Shown here: positions 62,445 through 64,000 of the stretch, one piece after another | How the letters are laid out: every line of letters starts with the position of its first letter | How positions within the stretch are numbered: position 1 is the stretch's first letter | From: Sabellastarte sp. h YS-2021 | Lineage: Eukaryota > Annelida > Polychaeta > Sabellida > Sabellidae | Direction: 5' to 3' | DNA length: 64,000 bases | NCBI GenBank assembly: GCA_964017235.1 | Contig: OZ024928.1 | Coordinates: 88,283,566-88,347,565, forward strand | The notes under the pieces: generated by a model | What the model was told of the DNA's origin: nothing | Database searches by the model: none | Seen by the model: the letters and a program-made list of their open reading frames with translations, nothing else | Position numbers and translations under genes: made by a program

Positions 62445-62766
62445 CACTGTGGCCTAGCAGTGACACACTTGTCTAGGAACTCAGAGGACGTGGGTTCAAT
62501 CCCAGGTACAGGCAGATACATAGTGGCTCGGATGACCACTTGAAATGGCGGTCCTTTGTCATTGGGTCCTATCCTCAGTGGCAGGTTAAAGAACCTAAAG
62601 GACATTGATAAATGGTCATCCTTGAGCCTCTATCTTCAAGTTAGGGGAATGTCAGTTACTTGTGAATTGGGGCTGTACCGGTACAGTCGGATTGGTTAAA
62701 TAGCGCTTTGAGTCCTGTAGTATATGGAGATATTGCGCTGAGTATAAATACATAATAATAATAATA
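62445..62766 (+). mobile_element. SINE S2, well-preserved copy
   Basis: Flanked by ATAAGC (62439-62444 and 62767-62772). The A-box-like region is TGGCCTAGCAGTGACACAC and the B-box GGTTCAATCCC. The body matches the minus-strand copy at 13044-13360, and the tail is (ATA)n. Confidence 0.9.
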
Positions 62767-62772
62767 ATAAGC

Positions 62773-63664
62773 ATTTTTTGATGCATCATATTTCTAATGG
62801 TGCAGATGCATTAGACGACAAATGTATGTAAGTTAGTATTGATAATGATAACACACACAAAAAGGTTTTCTCCCTATTTTTTGTGTGGTTTATTATTTAT
62901 TTCAGAACACATACCAACAGTTATTAGGTTTCTATACAGTATTGGTCATTACAATAAACAGTTCAAAAGAGAAGTGGTACAAAAATATAAAACACTCGTT
63001 AGAAACAGGTTAACTTGAGAATTGCTCCAAACTTGAAAAATATGTATTCTATCGCCTTGAGTCTGCCCAATAGTTACATCATCATATGTAAAGATATTAG
63101 CTCAATGAATGGATGAAGACCAATCAATCTATGAATGGATATACACGACGATTCTTGCTCACTGAAATGCAAACAATTGACCACACCGGAGGTGAGATAA
63201 AAACCTGCTTAATATAAAAAACAATGTCACTTAACATAAATAGATAAATAGTAAACTGATATGACACACTCATCACCCACCAATGTCACCATACTCTATA
63301 TCACAAGAAGATACTACAGAGAAGTGTCACTCAATCACTTTCAATCAAACCAATGTCTCACTTTTCAGTGCTACAAAAAAACAAGAACTCCACAAAAATA
63401 TGTATATATTTACAAAGTAAAGCCTATAAATGTGGAAGATTAGAATTGCTTTCAGACCCACAAAAAGTGTTTTTAAATAGACAAAAACAATAAATATGAT
63501 AAATAGCTGAACAGAACAGTTTTTGACCAAGCGAGAGAGATATTTCATCAATTTTCTAGTAAGTTAAGACTATGTTTCTGTAATATTTCCCATGTTTTAA
63601 TTATGCAGTGATATTTTATATCAGGTCACAACCACATAGAACTATATTGACCTAAGTAACAGTT
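62773..63664. other. Unassigned sequence
   Basis: AT-rich sequence, no gene or repeat recognised. Confidence 0.45.
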
Positions 63665-63806
63665 TAGGTCCTGTTCAACAGCCGGCGTCATCTATGGGGA
63701 TGGGTCCTCAGCCTTGCACCTCGTGGGAGTCGAACCTACATGTACACAAAGGTGATAGCCTGTGATTAGATGCCAAAATTGCTAACCACTGGGCCAATGA
63801 GGGCCT
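63665..63806 (-). mobile_element. SINE S1, minus-strand copy
   Basis: On the minus strand: TGGCCCAGTGGTTAGCAATT (A-box-like), GGCATCTAATCACAGGCT, GGTTCGACTCCCAC (B-box) and a tail with GGCTGTTGAACAGGACCTAA. It matches 38400-38560 with point changes and small indels. Confidence 0.85.
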
Positions 63807-64000
63807 CTAAAATTACGTTGATGTATAAACCTGAAAAATAATATATTATTATTATTTGCACTCAATCCAATTTTTCTTTTCAAATAACTTGTGTGTACAG
63901 TTCCGAGACATTTGTTCACCCGGACATGTGTGAAAGCCCCCATTGCCATGGTGTCTACAGTTATTGTAATTAACTACATTGTCCAGTCTCTTACTACTCG
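63807..64000. other. Right edge, nothing recognised
   Basis: AT-rich sequence to the end of the window. No feature supported. Confidence 0.5.

Overview
This is eukaryotic, non-bacterial DNA: AT-rich, with long introns, GT-AG splice sites, tRNA-derived SINEs, DIRS-type retrotransposons and tandem-repeat-bearing DNA elements. The one gene I can identify with confidence is the 3' half of NOL6 (Nrap/Utp22 family, ribosome biogenesis). The repeat style (DIRS elements, Helentron-like elements carrying satellite cores, pearl-like repeats) suggests a marine invertebrate, most likely a mollusc. That placement is inference.

Layout. 71-771 is a short DNA transposon with TA target duplication. 880-6995 is an almost complete but decayed DIRS retrotransposon (DIRS-1) with inverted ends, an internal complementary region, and RT, RNase H and tyrosine-recombinase relics. 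Eleven NOL6 exons follow on the + strand between 7252 and 44559. Their splice phases all agree and together they encode about 593 C-terminal residues; the 5' half of the gene lies left of the window. The introns are full of mobile DNA. The intron after exon 2 holds decayed duplicates of exon 2 and a Helentron-like element (8590-13679) with about 29 copies of a 147-bp monomer, which is itself broken by a SINE. A pearl-like ~146-bp array sits at 17641-18780.

The 19.7-kb intron between exons 9 and 10 is a nested stack. A second DIRS element (23462-42525) carries Helentron-like element A1 (23639-29024) in its left inverted repeat and element B (34151-42228) in its internal complementary region. 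B in turn contains A2 (37141-41956), a near-twin of A1, and A2 carries a SINE (38400-38560). The DIRS inverted repeats preserve the pre-insertion sequence, so the insertion points can be read directly: both lie between two T residues, and the element ends in CTAG.

Downstream of NOL6 (44560-64000) I find no certain gene. There are foldback palindromes, a family of TIR elements with termini around TTCACAAAAGG, three tRNA-SINE families, a second pearl-like copy, homopolymer G/C tracts, and one possible first coding exon of an unrecognised gene (61045-61143).

The most notable signals are: (1) a shared terminal grammar in three otherwise unrelated tandem-repeat elements (5' hairpin, GC-trinucleotide stretch, inverted copy of the hairpin arm near the 3' end, CTAG/T end); (2) an identical core, CGCAATAAAATTG, in the internal complementary regions of both DIRS elements; (3) satellite monomers loaded with TGACCTTGA nuclear-receptor-type half-sites; and (4) loop-only variation in a hairpin of the 133-bp monomer.
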